A stretch of DNA of 64,000 nt, from contig NZ_CP034442.1 in NCBI RefSeq assembly GCF_007475365.1, forward strand, positions 62,001-126,000, given 5' to 3'. The notes below the pieces were generated by a model. The model was not told the origin of the DNA and made no database searches. It saw only the letters and a list, made by a program, of their open reading frames with translations. This stretch comes from Streptococcus oralis subsp. dentisani (lineage in GTDB: Bacteria > Bacillota > Bacilli > Lactobacillales > Streptococcaceae). The translations under genes were made by a program, and so were the position numbers. This document shows positions 47,408 through 54,933 of this stretch, one piece after another (positions within the stretch are counted from its first letter, which is position 1; each line of letters starts with the position of its first letter).

Positions 47408-48295
47408 GTGAAAGTCAATAAAATTCGTATGCGGGAAACAGTGATTTCCTACGCTTTCCTAGCACCAGTGTTATTCTTCTTTGTCATCTTTGTCTTGGCT
47501 CCTATGATTATGGGATTCATTACAAGTTTCTTTAACTACTCCATGACTAAATTTGAGTTTGTAGGCTTTGACAACTACATTCGCATGTTTAAAGACCCTG
47601 TCTTTATGAAGTCTTTGATCAATACCGTTATCCTGGTTATTGGATCTGTTCCGATTGTGGTTCTCTTCTCGCTCTTTGTAGCATCTCAAACCTATCATCA
47701 AAATGCCATTGCCCGTTCTTTCTATCGTTTCGTATTCTTCCTTCCTGTAGTTACAGGTAGTGTTGCCGTAACGGTTGTATGGAAATGGATCTATGACCCC
47801 CTATCAGGGATTCTAAACTTTGTCCTTAAGTCAAGCCATATCATCAGCCAAAACATTTCTTGGTTGGGAGATAAAAACTGGGCTTTGATGGCGATTATGA
47901 TTATCCTTTTGACAACATCTGTTGGTCAACCGATTATCCTTTATATCGCTGCTATGGGAAATATTGACAACTCACTAGTTGAAGCAGCGCGTGTAGACGG
48001 TGCGACTGAATTCCAAGTCTTCTGGAAGATCAAATGGCCTAGCCTTCTTCCAACAACTCTTTACATCGCAATTATTACGACCATCAACTCTTTCCAATGT
48101 TTCGCCTTGATTCAGTTGTTGACATCTGGTGGTCCAAACTACTCAACAAGTACACTCATGTACTACCTTTACGAAAAAGCCTTCCAATTGACAGAGTACG
48201 GCTATGCAAATACCATCGGTGTCTTCTTGGCAGTGATGATTGCCATTGTCAGCTTTGCTCAATTCAAGATCCTCGGAAACGACGTAGAATACTAA
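47408..48295 (+). CDS. satB: Sialic acid ABC transporter permease
   Basis: A 295-residue integral membrane permease with six predicted helices. The EAA loop VEAARVDGATEFQVFWKIKWP (core EAARVDGA) contacts the ATPase. I chose GTG 47408 because GAGAGGTG lies 6 bases upstream; a GTG at 47399 is the alternative. No ATPase gene is present in the cluster, so an unlinked multi-sugar ATPase (MsmK-type) must power it. That sharing is established in related streptococci and inferred here. Confidence 0.93.
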   Translation: MKVNKIRMRETVISYAFLAPVLFFFVIFVLAPMIMGFITSFFNYSMTKFEFVGFDNYIRMFKDPVFMKSLINTVILVIGSVPIVVLFSLFVASQTYHQNAIARSFYRFVFFLPVVTGSVAVTVVWKWIYDPLSGILNFVLKSSHIISQNISWLGDKNWALMAIMIILLTTSVGQPIILYIAAMGNIDNSLVEAARVDGATEFQVFWKIKWPSLLPTTLYIAIITTINSFQCFALIQLLTSGGPNYSTSTLMYYLYEKAFQLTEYGYANTIGVFLAVMIAIVSFAQFKILGNDVEY

Positions 48296-48310
48296 AGAAA
48301 GGAGACAGTT

Positions 48311-49150
48311 ATGCAACCTACACAAAAGAAACCTTTAACAGCTTTCACTGTTATTTCAACGATTATCTTGCTCTTGTTGACCGTACTGTTCATCTTTCCA
48401 TTCTACTGGATCTTGACAGGGGCCTTCAAATCACAGCCTGATACCATCATGATTCCGCCACAGTGGTTTCCTAAAATGCCAACCATGGAAAACTTCCAAC
48501 AACTCATGGTGCAAAACCCTGCTATGCAGTGGATGTGGAACTCTGTATTTATCTCATTGGTAACCATGTTCCTAGTTTGTGCAACCTCTTCTCTAGCAGG
48601 TTATGTCTTGGCTAAGAAACGTTTCTATGGTCAACGCATCCTCTTTGCAGTCTTTATCGCTGCCATGGCTCTTCCAAAACAAGTTGTCCTTGTACCATTA
48701 GTACGTATCGTCAACTTCATGGGAATTCACGATACACTTTGGGCAGTTATCCTGCCTTTGATTGGATGGCCATTTGGGGTCTTCCTCATGAAACAATTCA
48801 GTGAAAATATCCCTACAGAATTGCTTGAATCAGCTAAAATCGACGGTTGTGGTGAGATTCGTACTTTCTGGAGCGTAGCCTTCCCTATCGTGAAGCCAGG
48901 ATTTGCAGCCCTTGCAATCTTTACCTTCATCAATACTTGGAACGACTACTTTATGCAGTTGGTTATGTTGACTTCACGTCAAAACTTGACCATCTCACTC
49001 GGGGTTGCGACCATGCAGGCCGAAATGGCGACCAACTACGGTTTGATCATGGCGGGTGCAGCTCTTGCAGCCGTGCCAATCGTAACAGTCTTCCTTGTCT
49101 TCCAAAAATCCTTCACTCAAGGGATTACTATGGGAGCGGTTAAGGGATAA
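48311..49150 (+). CDS. satC: Sialic acid ABC transporter permease
   Basis: A 279-residue second permease with six helices and the EAA loop LLESAKIDGCGEIRTFW. It follows satB after 15 bases, with AAAGGAG before ATG 48311, and completes the membrane part of the importer. The operon then shows a 170-base gap with a palindromic element before the next gene. Confidence 0.93.
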   Translation: MQPTQKKPLTAFTVISTIILLLLTVLFIFPFYWILTGAFKSQPDTIMIPPQWFPKMPTMENFQQLMVQNPAMQWMWNSVFISLVTMFLVCATSSLAGYVLAKKRFYGQRILFAVFIAAMALPKQVVLVPLVRIVNFMGIHDTLWAVILPLIGWPFGVFLMKQFSENIPTELLESAKIDGCGEIRTFWSVAFPIVKPGFAALAIFTFINTWNDYFMQLVMLTSRQNLTISLGVATMQAEMATNYGLIMAGAALAAVPIVTVFLVFQKSFTQGITMGAVKG

Positions 49151-49212
49151 GAAAAGTAAACTAGTATATCAAGGCTGCGGAAGTGGTCTTGACATGCTAT
49201 GGAAATATAGAG

Positions 49213-49275
49213 TTATAAGTGTCTACAAAATGTTGGGTATTTTCTTGCCTTAGAGATTTTGTCAGACACTTATAA
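49213..49275. repeat. Palindromic MITE-like element or large hairpin
   Basis: A 63-base inverted repeat with arms TTATAAGTGTCT-ACAAAAT and ATTTTGT-C-AGACACTTATAA (19 bp, one bulge) and a 24-base loop, with TA at the outer ends. The shape fits a short inverted-repeat element such as a decayed RUP, or a strong hairpin between satC and the next gene. The T-run expected for a terminator is missing. Confidence 0.55.
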
Positions 49276-49321
49276 ACTTAATCTATGATTTTAGTTAACT
49301 ATCAGAAACGAAGGAAACAGT

Positions 49322-49774
49322 ATGATTTTTGACGATTTGAAAAACATCGCCTTTTACAAGGGAATCCATCCCAATCTAGACAAGGCTATCGACTATCTCT
49401 ATCAGCACCGTAAGGATTCTTTCGAACTCGGTAAGTATGAGATTGACGGGGACAAGGTCTTTCTAGTTGTGCAGGAAAATGTCCTCAATCAAGCTGAAAA
49501 TGATCAATTTGAGCATCATAAGAACTATGCAGATTTGCATTTGCTGGTAGAAGGGCATGAATATTCGAGCTACGGTTCACGTATCAAAGACGAGGCGGTA
49601 GCATTCGATGAAGCGAGCGACATTGGTTTTGTCCATTGTCATGAACGCTACCCACTATTGTTGGGTTATCACAATTTTGCGATTTTCTTCCCAGGAGAAC
49701 CGCACCAGCCAAATGGCTATGCAGGTATGGAAGAGAAGGTTCGCAAATATCTCTTTAAAATTTTGATTGATTAA
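49322..49774 (+). CDS. YhcH/YjgK/YiaL family protein (sialic acid locus)
   Basis: A 150-residue cupin-like protein with the family motif QFEHHKNYADLHLLVEGHE and FAIFFPGEPHQPN, which provide histidine and glutamate metal ligands. In enteric bacteria the homologue NanQ helps open or mutarotate sialic acid, so a sugar-ring role is plausible. AAGGAAAC precedes the ATG. It lies between transporter and catabolic genes and is probably part of the same regulated unit. Confidence 0.88.
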   Translation: MIFDDLKNIAFYKGIHPNLDKAIDYLYQHRKDSFELGKYEIDGDKVFLVVQENVLNQAENDQFEHHKNYADLHLLVEGHEYSSYGSRIKDEAVAFDEASDIGFVHCHERYPLLLGYHNFAIFFPGEPHQPNGYAGMEEKVRKYLFKILID

Positions 49775-49794
49775 AAGAATCAGGAGGAGCAAAC

Positions 49795-50439
49795 ATGGCA
49801 CAAAAAGGAGTAAGCCTTATCAAGGCAGCATTTGATACAGATAACTTTCTCATGCGTTTCAGTGAGAAGGCCTTGGATATCGCCACAGCCAATCTTCTTT
49901 TTGTCGTCTCTTGTTTGCCCATCGTAACGATTGGAGTGGCAAAAATCAGCCTCTACCAAACCGTGTTTGAGATTAAGAGAAGCAGGCGAGTACCTGTTTT
50001 CAGAACCTATCTGAGAGCTTTCAAGCAAAATTTGAAACTGGGTTTCCAGTTAGGTTTGCTAGAGTTGGGCATTGTGTCATTAAGCTTTCTAGATCTCTAC
50101 CTCTTCTGGGGACAGACAACTTTGCCTTTCCAACTTGTGAAAGCTATTTGTTTGGGAATTCTCATCTTCCTCACTCTGGTGATGCTGGCTAGTTATCCCA
50201 TCGCTGCGCGCTATGATTTGTCATGGAAAGAAGTGTTGCAAAAAGGGCTTATCTTGGCAAGTTTTAACTTTCCATGGTTCTTCCTCATGTTAGCCATTCT
50301 CTTTCTCATAGTGATGGTTCTCTATCTATCTGCCTTCACTCTCCTTTTGGGTGGATCGGCCTTTATCCTCTTTGGTTTTGGTTTGCTAGTCTTTCTCCAA
50401 GCAGGATTGATGGAGAAAATTTTCGCCAAATACCAGTAG
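49795..50439 (+). CDS. DUF624 (YesL) family membrane protein
   Basis: A 214-residue protein with about five membrane segments. The N-terminal segment FSEKALDIATANLLFVVSCLPIVTIG (core CLPIVTIG) is diagnostic for the YesL/DUF624 family, which is regularly found in sugar ABC operons without a known function. AGGAGG lies 8 bases before ATG 49795. It is the last gene before the lyase promoter. Confidence 0.85.
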   Translation: MAQKGVSLIKAAFDTDNFLMRFSEKALDIATANLLFVVSCLPIVTIGVAKISLYQTVFEIKRSRRVPVFRTYLRAFKQNLKLGFQLGLLELGIVSLSFLDLYLFWGQTTLPFQLVKAICLGILIFLTLVMLASYPIAARYDLSWKEVLQKGLILASFNFPWFFLMLAILFLIVMVLYLSAFTLLLGGSAFILFGFGLLVFLQAGLMEKIFAKYQ

Positions 50440-50454
50440 GATGGCTTGTTTCTG

Positions 50455-50551
50455 AAACTACTTTCAATCGTTACAGTTTCTAAAATACAAGTAGAAACTA
50501 AAATCTAAGTGTATACAAGATATTGAAAGCGATTTTCACAAGGTGTATACT
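50455..50551 (+). promoter_or_regulatory. Lyase promoter region: nan-locus motif, cre box and -10
   Basis: CTGAAACTACTTTCAATCG, TCTAAAATACAAGTAGAAACT and AAAATCTAAGT repeat the nan-locus block. A cre box TGAAAGCGATTTTCA (50524-50538) precedes TATACT (50546-50551) by seven bases, as at nanE. Confidence 0.7.
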
Positions 50552-50610
50552 AAACTTGTAAAAAATAGAACTGCTCTCAGCAGAAAAAAAGAAATCTTAG
50601 GAGAAAATCT

Positions 50611-51528
50611 ATGTCAGATTTGAAAAAATACGAAGGTGTCATTCCAGCCTTCTACGCATGTTATGATGATCAAGGAGAAGTCAGTCCAGAGCGTACGCGT
50701 GCCTTGGTTCAATACTTTATTGATAAGGGTGTTCAAGGCCTCTATGTCAATGGTTCTTCTGGTGAATGTATCTACCAAAGTGTGGCAGACCGCAAGTTGA
50801 TTTTGGAAGAAGTCATGGCAGTTGCTAAAGGGAAATTGACCATCATTGCTCACGTTGCCTGCAACAATACAAAGGATAGTATGGAACTTGCTCGCCACGC
50901 GGAAAGTTTGGGAGTAGATGCTATTGCAACGATTCCGCCGATTTACTTCCGCTTGCCTGAGTATTCAGTTGCCAAATACTGGAACGATATCAGTTCTGCA
51001 GCACCAAATACAGACTATGTGATCTACAATATTCCTCAATTAGCAGGTGTTGCTTTGACTCCAAGTCTTTATACTGAAATGTTGAAGAATCCTCGTGTTA
51101 TCGGTGTTAAGAACTCTTCTATGCCAGTTCAAGATATCCAAACCTTTGTCAGCCTTGGTGGAGAAGACCATATCGTCTTTAATGGTCCAGATGAACAATT
51201 CCTAGGGGGTCGTCTCATGGGTGCCAAAGCTGGTATCGGTGGTACTTATGGTGCTATGCCAGAACTCTTCTTGAAACTCAATCAGTTGATTGCTGAGAAA
51301 GACTTGGAAACAGCTCGTGAATTGCAATACGCTATCAACGCAATCATTGGCAAACTCACTTCTGCACATGGAAATATGTACGGTGTCATCAAAGAAGTCT
51401 TGAAAATCAATGAAGGACTTAACATTGGTTCAGTTCGTTCACCATTGACGCCAGTAACCGAAGAAGATCGCCCAGTTGTAGAAGCAGCTGCAGCCTTGAT
51501 TCGTGAAACCAAGGAGCGCTTCCTCTAA
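50611..51528 (+). CDS. N-acetylneuraminate lyase
   Basis: The lyase splits sialic acid into ManNAc and pyruvate through a Schiff base. The 305-residue TIM-barrel protein has Lys167 in VIGVKNSSMP (Schiff base), Tyr139 in DYVIYNIPQLAGV, and the carboxylate-binding NGSSGE. These match Lys165 and Tyr137 of the E. coli enzyme. TTAGGAG precedes the ATG. It shares a transcript with the kinase gene 17 bases downstream. The usual symbol nanA is already used for the sialidase in these species, so I leave it empty. Confidence 0.95.
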   Translation: MSDLKKYEGVIPAFYACYDDQGEVSPERTRALVQYFIDKGVQGLYVNGSSGECIYQSVADRKLILEEVMAVAKGKLTIIAHVACNNTKDSMELARHAESLGVDAIATIPPIYFRLPEYSVAKYWNDISSAAPNTDYVIYNIPQLAGVALTPSLYTEMLKNPRVIGVKNSSMPVQDIQTFVSLGGEDHIVFNGPDEQFLGGRLMGAKAGIGGTYGAMPELFLKLNQLIAEKDLETARELQYAINAIIGKLTSAHGNMYGVIKEVLKINEGLNIGSVRSPLTPVTEEDRPVVEAAAALIRETKERFL

Positions 51529-51545
51529 TCCATAAGGAGGTATTT

Positions 51546-52430
51546 ATGACACACTACGTTGCAATTGATATTGGTGGAACCAACATCAAATATGGTTTGA
51601 TTGACCAAGAAGGCCAACTTGTTGAATCGCATGAAATGCCAACAGAGGCGCATAAGGGCGGCCCTCATATCTTGCAAAAGACCAAAGATATCGTAGCCAG
51701 CTATTTAGAAAAAGGCCCAGTAGCAGGTGTTGCCATTTCTTCAGCGGGAATGGTGGATCCTGATAAGGGTGAGATTTTCTATGCCGGCCCACAAATTCCT
51801 AACTACGCAGGAACCCAGTTCAAGAAGGAAATCGAGACGAACTTTTCGATTCCTTGCGAAATTGAAAATGATGTCAACTGTGCAGGTCTTGCTGAGGCAG
51901 TATCTGGTTCAGGAAAGGGAGCGAGTGTGACACTTTGCTTGACCATTGGAACAGGTATCGGTGGTTGCTTGATTATGGATGGGAAAGTCTTCCATGGTTT
52001 TAGCAATTCAGCCTGTGAAGTCGGTTATATGCACATGCAGGATGGAGCTTTCCAAGACTTAGCTTCTACGACAGCCTTGGTAGAATATGTGGCAGCAGCT
52101 CATGGAGATTCAGTTGACCAGTGGAATGGCCGACGCATCTTTAAGGAAGCTACTGAAGGAAACAAGATCTGTATGGCTGGCATTGACCGAATGGTAGACT
52201 ATCTAGGAAAAGGTCTGGCAAATATTTGCTACGTTGCCAATCCAGAGGTGGTCATTCTAGGTGGTGGTATCATGGGGCAAGAGGCTATCCTCAAACCAAA
52301 GATCCGCACAGCCTTGAAGGCGGCCTTGGTACCAAGTCTAGCTGAAAAAACACGATTGGAATTTGCCCATCACCAAAATACAGCAGGGATGCTCGGTGCA
52401 TATTACCATTTCAAAACAAAACAATCCTAG
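51546..52430 (+). CDS. nanK: ROK family N-acetylmannosamine kinase
   Basis: NanK phosphorylates ManNAc to the substrate of NanE. The 294-residue protein has the ROK phosphate motif DIGGTNIKYG, the ENDVNCAGLAEA catalytic-Asp segment, and TIGTGIGGCLI. The ROK zinc motif (CxCGxxGCxE) is not present: the region reads CEVGYMHMQDG, as in some Gram-positive sugar kinases. AAGGAGG precedes the ATG. Its 3' end, including the left arm of the operon terminator, is repeated at 53585-53815, and the methyltransferase gene sits between the copies. Confidence 0.92.
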   Translation: MTHYVAIDIGGTNIKYGLIDQEGQLVESHEMPTEAHKGGPHILQKTKDIVASYLEKGPVAGVAISSAGMVDPDKGEIFYAGPQIPNYAGTQFKKEIETNFSIPCEIENDVNCAGLAEAVSGSGKGASVTLCLTIGTGIGGCLIMDGKVFHGFSNSACEVGYMHMQDGAFQDLASTTALVEYVAAAHGDSVDQWNGRRIFKEATEGNKICMAGIDRMVDYLGKGLANICYVANPEVVILGGGIMGQEAILKPKIRTALKAALVPSLAEKTRLEFAHHQNTAGMLGAYYHFKTKQS

Positions 52431-52778
52431 TTTGGAACTATAGAATTAAGAAGAACTTTTAATCTCTATTTGAGTGAAAAATGTTTTCCTTAATTCTTTT
52501 TTATTGAAAAATTTGAGCGAAAGGAGGTAATTGTGAGAAACTAGGAGAAAATAACCGCCTTGCATGAGAAGTTAAGCCGAGATGATGAACTACAAGGCGA
52601 GAGCAATTCTGTCATCAATTGAATTGATATTTAGCTTGAGTAAATGAGAAAATGTGGAAAAATGATATAATAAGATAGGCGAAAATTGACAAATTAGAAT
52701 TTGTAGAGGTGAGAAAAATGTAATGGCAACCTATTCAACTTAAATTGAAATAATATAAAATTACGAGGAGATTATAAG
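52431..52778. other. Non-coding stretch with the methyltransferase promoter
   Basis: No gene is seen. It starts with the left arm of the former operon terminator (TTTGG after the nanK stop), then an AT-rich piece with a strong AAAGGAGG (52520) that leads only to a three-codon frame, and a small inverted repeat CGCCTTG...CAAGGCG (52557-52597). A TATAAT with a TG extension (52663-52671) lies 108 bases before the methyltransferase start. The sequence appears to have come with the inserted gene. Confidence 0.55.
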
Positions 52779-53543
52779 ATGAACAATTATATAAAATTAA
52801 ATGAAGATCGATGGAATAATGTAAAAAATGACTACACTGAGCCATTGACACATGAAGAATTAGAAGAAGTTAGAAAACATCCAATTGCTGTTGCCTTAAC
52901 TGTTGGAAAAAAAGTTCCGACAGAATGGTTTGAAAAAGCCAAGGGAAAAAAGATATTAGGGTTAGCTTGTGGTGGTGGACAGCAGGGTCCAGTTTTTGCT
53001 ATAAAAGATTATGATGTCACCATAATGGATTTTTCTACATCACAATTACAAAGAGATGAGATGGTTGCTAAAAGAGAAGACTTAAAAATCACTACCGTTC
53101 AAGGCAATCTGACAAAACCATTTCCATTTGAAAATGAAACGTTTGATATTGTCTTTAATCCAGTTTCAAATGTATATATAGAAGATTTAGAAAACATGTA
53201 TAAAGAAGCCTCTCGCGTATTGAAAAAGGGTGGCTTGTTAATGGTCGGATTTATGAATCCTTGGATATACATGTATGATGCTGACACTGTATGGGATAAA
53301 CCCGATGAGGAATTACTGTTAAAGTTTTCACTACCTTTTAATTCAAGAGAGCTTGAAGAGGAAGGCAAAATCACCATCAATCCAGAATATGGATATGAAT
53401 TTAGCCATACCTTAGAAACGCAAATCAGAGGACAACTTAAAAATGGTCTCGCTATGATTGATTTTTATGAATCGTGTGACAAAAGACATCGATTATCACG
53501 TTATGGAAATGACTACATCGCTACACTCTGCATTAAACTATAA
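52779..53543 (+). CDS. Class I SAM-dependent methyltransferase (inserted in nan locus)
   Basis: A 254-residue protein with the class I fold: motif I ILGLACGGGQQGP near residue 65, an acidic strand end DVTIMDFS, motif IV FDIVFNPVSNVYIED, and GGLLMVGFMNPW. The substrate is unknown; small-molecule or natural-product methylation is possible. The gene is more AT-rich than its neighbours. ACGAGGAG precedes the ATG and it has its own promoter. It does not belong to sialic acid catabolism: it lies between a full and a remnant nanK tail, which points to acquisition by recombination. Confidence 0.85.
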   Translation: MNNYIKLNEDRWNNVKNDYTEPLTHEELEEVRKHPIAVALTVGKKVPTEWFEKAKGKKILGLACGGGQQGPVFAIKDYDVTIMDFSTSQLQRDEMVAKREDLKITTVQGNLTKPFPFENETFDIVFNPVSNVYIEDLENMYKEASRVLKKGGLLMVGFMNPWIYMYDADTVWDKPDEELLLKFSLPFNSRELEEEGKITINPEYGYEFSHTLETQIRGQLKNGLAMIDFYESCDKRHRLSRYGNDYIATLCIKL

Positions 53544-53584
53544 TCTTATAGAACGTACTTCTGAAGAATAGCTCGTTTTATTTT

Positions 53585-53642
53585 ACGATTAGAATTTCCC
53601 ATACCCAAAATACCGCAATGTTGGGTGCCTTTTATCATTTTT
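53585..53642 (+). pseudogene. Remnant of a second nanK 3' end
   Basis: The segment ACGATTAGAATTTCCCA and the following CCCAAAATACCGCAATG...GGTGCCTTTTATCATTT match nanK positions 52352-52414 with substitutions and small gaps. One frame reads HTQNTAMLGAFYHF against HQNTAGMLGAYYHF in nanK. It is followed by a BOX element and then by the last nanK bases (53793-53815), so it is the tail of an older nanK allele. Confidence 0.75.
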
Positions 53643-53792
53643 TACTCAATGAGAATCAAAGAGCAAAGTAGGAAGCGAGCCGTAGGTTGCTCAAAGCACA
53701 GCTTTGAGGTTGCAGATAAAACTGACGAAGTCAGTAAAATACGTACGGCAAGGTGAAGCTGACGTGGTTTGAAGAGAATTTCGAAGAGTATT
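53643..53792 (-). repeat. BOX element (boxA-boxB-boxC)
   Basis: About 150 bases match the pneumococcal BOX repeat in reverse orientation. The outer end GAAGAGTATT with TTCGAAATTCTCTTCAAACC (boxA), the TGACTTCGTCAG hairpin (boxB part) and CTCAAAGCTGTGCTTTGAGC with the TTTGATTCTCATTGAGTA end (boxC) are all recognisable. The length fits one copy of each subunit. It lies inside the nanK tail remnant, splitting ATCATTT from AAAGCAAAACAATCC. Confidence 0.85.
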
Positions 53793-53802
53793 AAAGCAAA
53801 AC

Positions 53803-53836
53803 AATCCTAGTTTGGTTGAACCAAACTAGGATTTTC
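53803..53836. terminator. Bidirectional terminator of the nan operon and nanR
   Basis: A 15-bp perfect inverted repeat (AATCCTAGTTTGGTT / AACCAAACTAGGATT) with T-rich flanks on both strands. It overlaps the last codons of nanR. The left arm alone is also present at 52423-52435, directly after the intact nanK. Confidence 0.85.
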
Positions 53837-54677
53837 TAACGCGTTTTTGTCTACGATAGCCGTTGAGTTTTTTATTTTCCCAATAACTATTAAAGATTTT
53901 TTCCTTGCTCTCGCGATTGATTTCCAAAAAGTAGGCATAAATCAAATCTATTAAAATGAGCATAGGGAGTTGAGCGGAAATACGCTGGATGTAAGAAGAT
54001 TGACTATGGCTTGCCACAAGGACCGTTTCGGTATAAGCCTGACTATTTTTGTTTGGTGCGCTGGTAAAGAGGATGGTCTTGGCGCCCATTTCCATGGCAT
54101 CCAACAAACTATCGAGGACGGGTTGGGTAGTGCCTGATAGGGAAAAACCAAGTACCAAACAGTTTTCATCCATGATGCTAGTCGTCCATGCAAAGCCATC
54201 CTGATCGGTCAAAGCTTCACAGACAACACCTAGTCGCATAAAACGCAGTTTCATCTCACGGGCAATCAGACCAGAACTTCCCGTCCCAAAAAAGTAAACT
54301 CGTTCTGCATCGTCGATTAATTGGGCAACTCGTTCCAGTTGTTCTTCGTCAATTAAATCCTGTGTTTGTTCCCGTAGGTTGCTGTAGCTTCGAAGCACAC
54401 GTTTGGTCAAAGGACTATGTTTGTGGGAATGGGTATCCTGTTTATTGGCCTGGTGTTGGTATTGAAAAACAAATTCTCGATAGCCAGTAAAGCCACATTT
54501 TTTTGCAAAACGGGTAAGGGCAGCTTGGGAAACATGCAGTTTTTGAGTAACCTGTTGCGATGATAGATCATCCACAATCGTATCTACCTGCAAGAAATAA
54601 CGAGCGATTTCCTGTTCTAACTCTGTTAATTCTTCAAAATGAAGATCAATAATAGTTGCGATATCCTGCTTTTTCAT
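53826..54677 (-). CDS. nanR: RpiR family regulator of the sialic acid genes
   Basis: A 283-residue regulator with an N-terminal HTH domain (LSSQQVTQKLHVSQAALTRFAKKCGF, core VSQAALTRFAKKCG) and a SIS sugar-phosphate-binding domain (about 120-250, VYFFGTGSSGLIAREM and VLGFSLSGTTQPV). In pneumococcus NanR activates the nan genes, probably sensing a sialic-acid-derived sugar phosphate. I chose ATG 54677 because AAAAGGAG lies 6 bases upstream. It is divergent from pbp2b and convergent with the nan operon. Confidence 0.93.
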   Translation of the reverse strand: MKKQDIATIIDLHFEELTELEQEIARYFLQVDTIVDDLSSQQVTQKLHVSQAALTRFAKKCGFTGYREFVFQYQHQANKQDTHSHKHSPLTKRVLRSYSNLREQTQDLIDEEQLERVAQLIDDAERVYFFGTGSSGLIAREMKLRFMRLGVVCEALTDQDGFAWTTSIMDENCLVLGFSLSGTTQPVLDSLLDAMEMGAKTILFTSAPNKNSQAYTETVLVASHSQSSYIQRISAQLPMLILIDLIYAYFLEINRESKEKIFNSYWENKKLNGYRRQKRVRKS

Positions 54678-54832
54678 GGAGCTCCTTTTCATGAGTCAAA
54701 CTCTTAAAAGTTGACGATTGCCAGCTTATTAACATCATTATATCATAGAAGTTAGGATAACCAAATAAAAAGGCATTTTCGATTAAAAGTCAAAAAATGC
54801 TTCGACTTTTCCAAGAGTTTCTCCGTAAAATA

Positions 54833-54841
54833 TGGTACAAT
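54833..54841 (+). promoter_or_regulatory. Extended -10 promoter of pbp2b
   Basis: TGGTACAAT (-10 TACAAT at 54836-54841 with a TG extension) lies 92 bases before the start. Confidence 0.6.
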
Positions 54842-54933
54842 GAAAAGTACCGAGCTTCACCCGTTTGCTCTATTATTTTAGCTGAAAATGAAGGTGAAAA
54901 TCGGGAATTTTTCTAGAAAAGAGTCTTAGTTGT

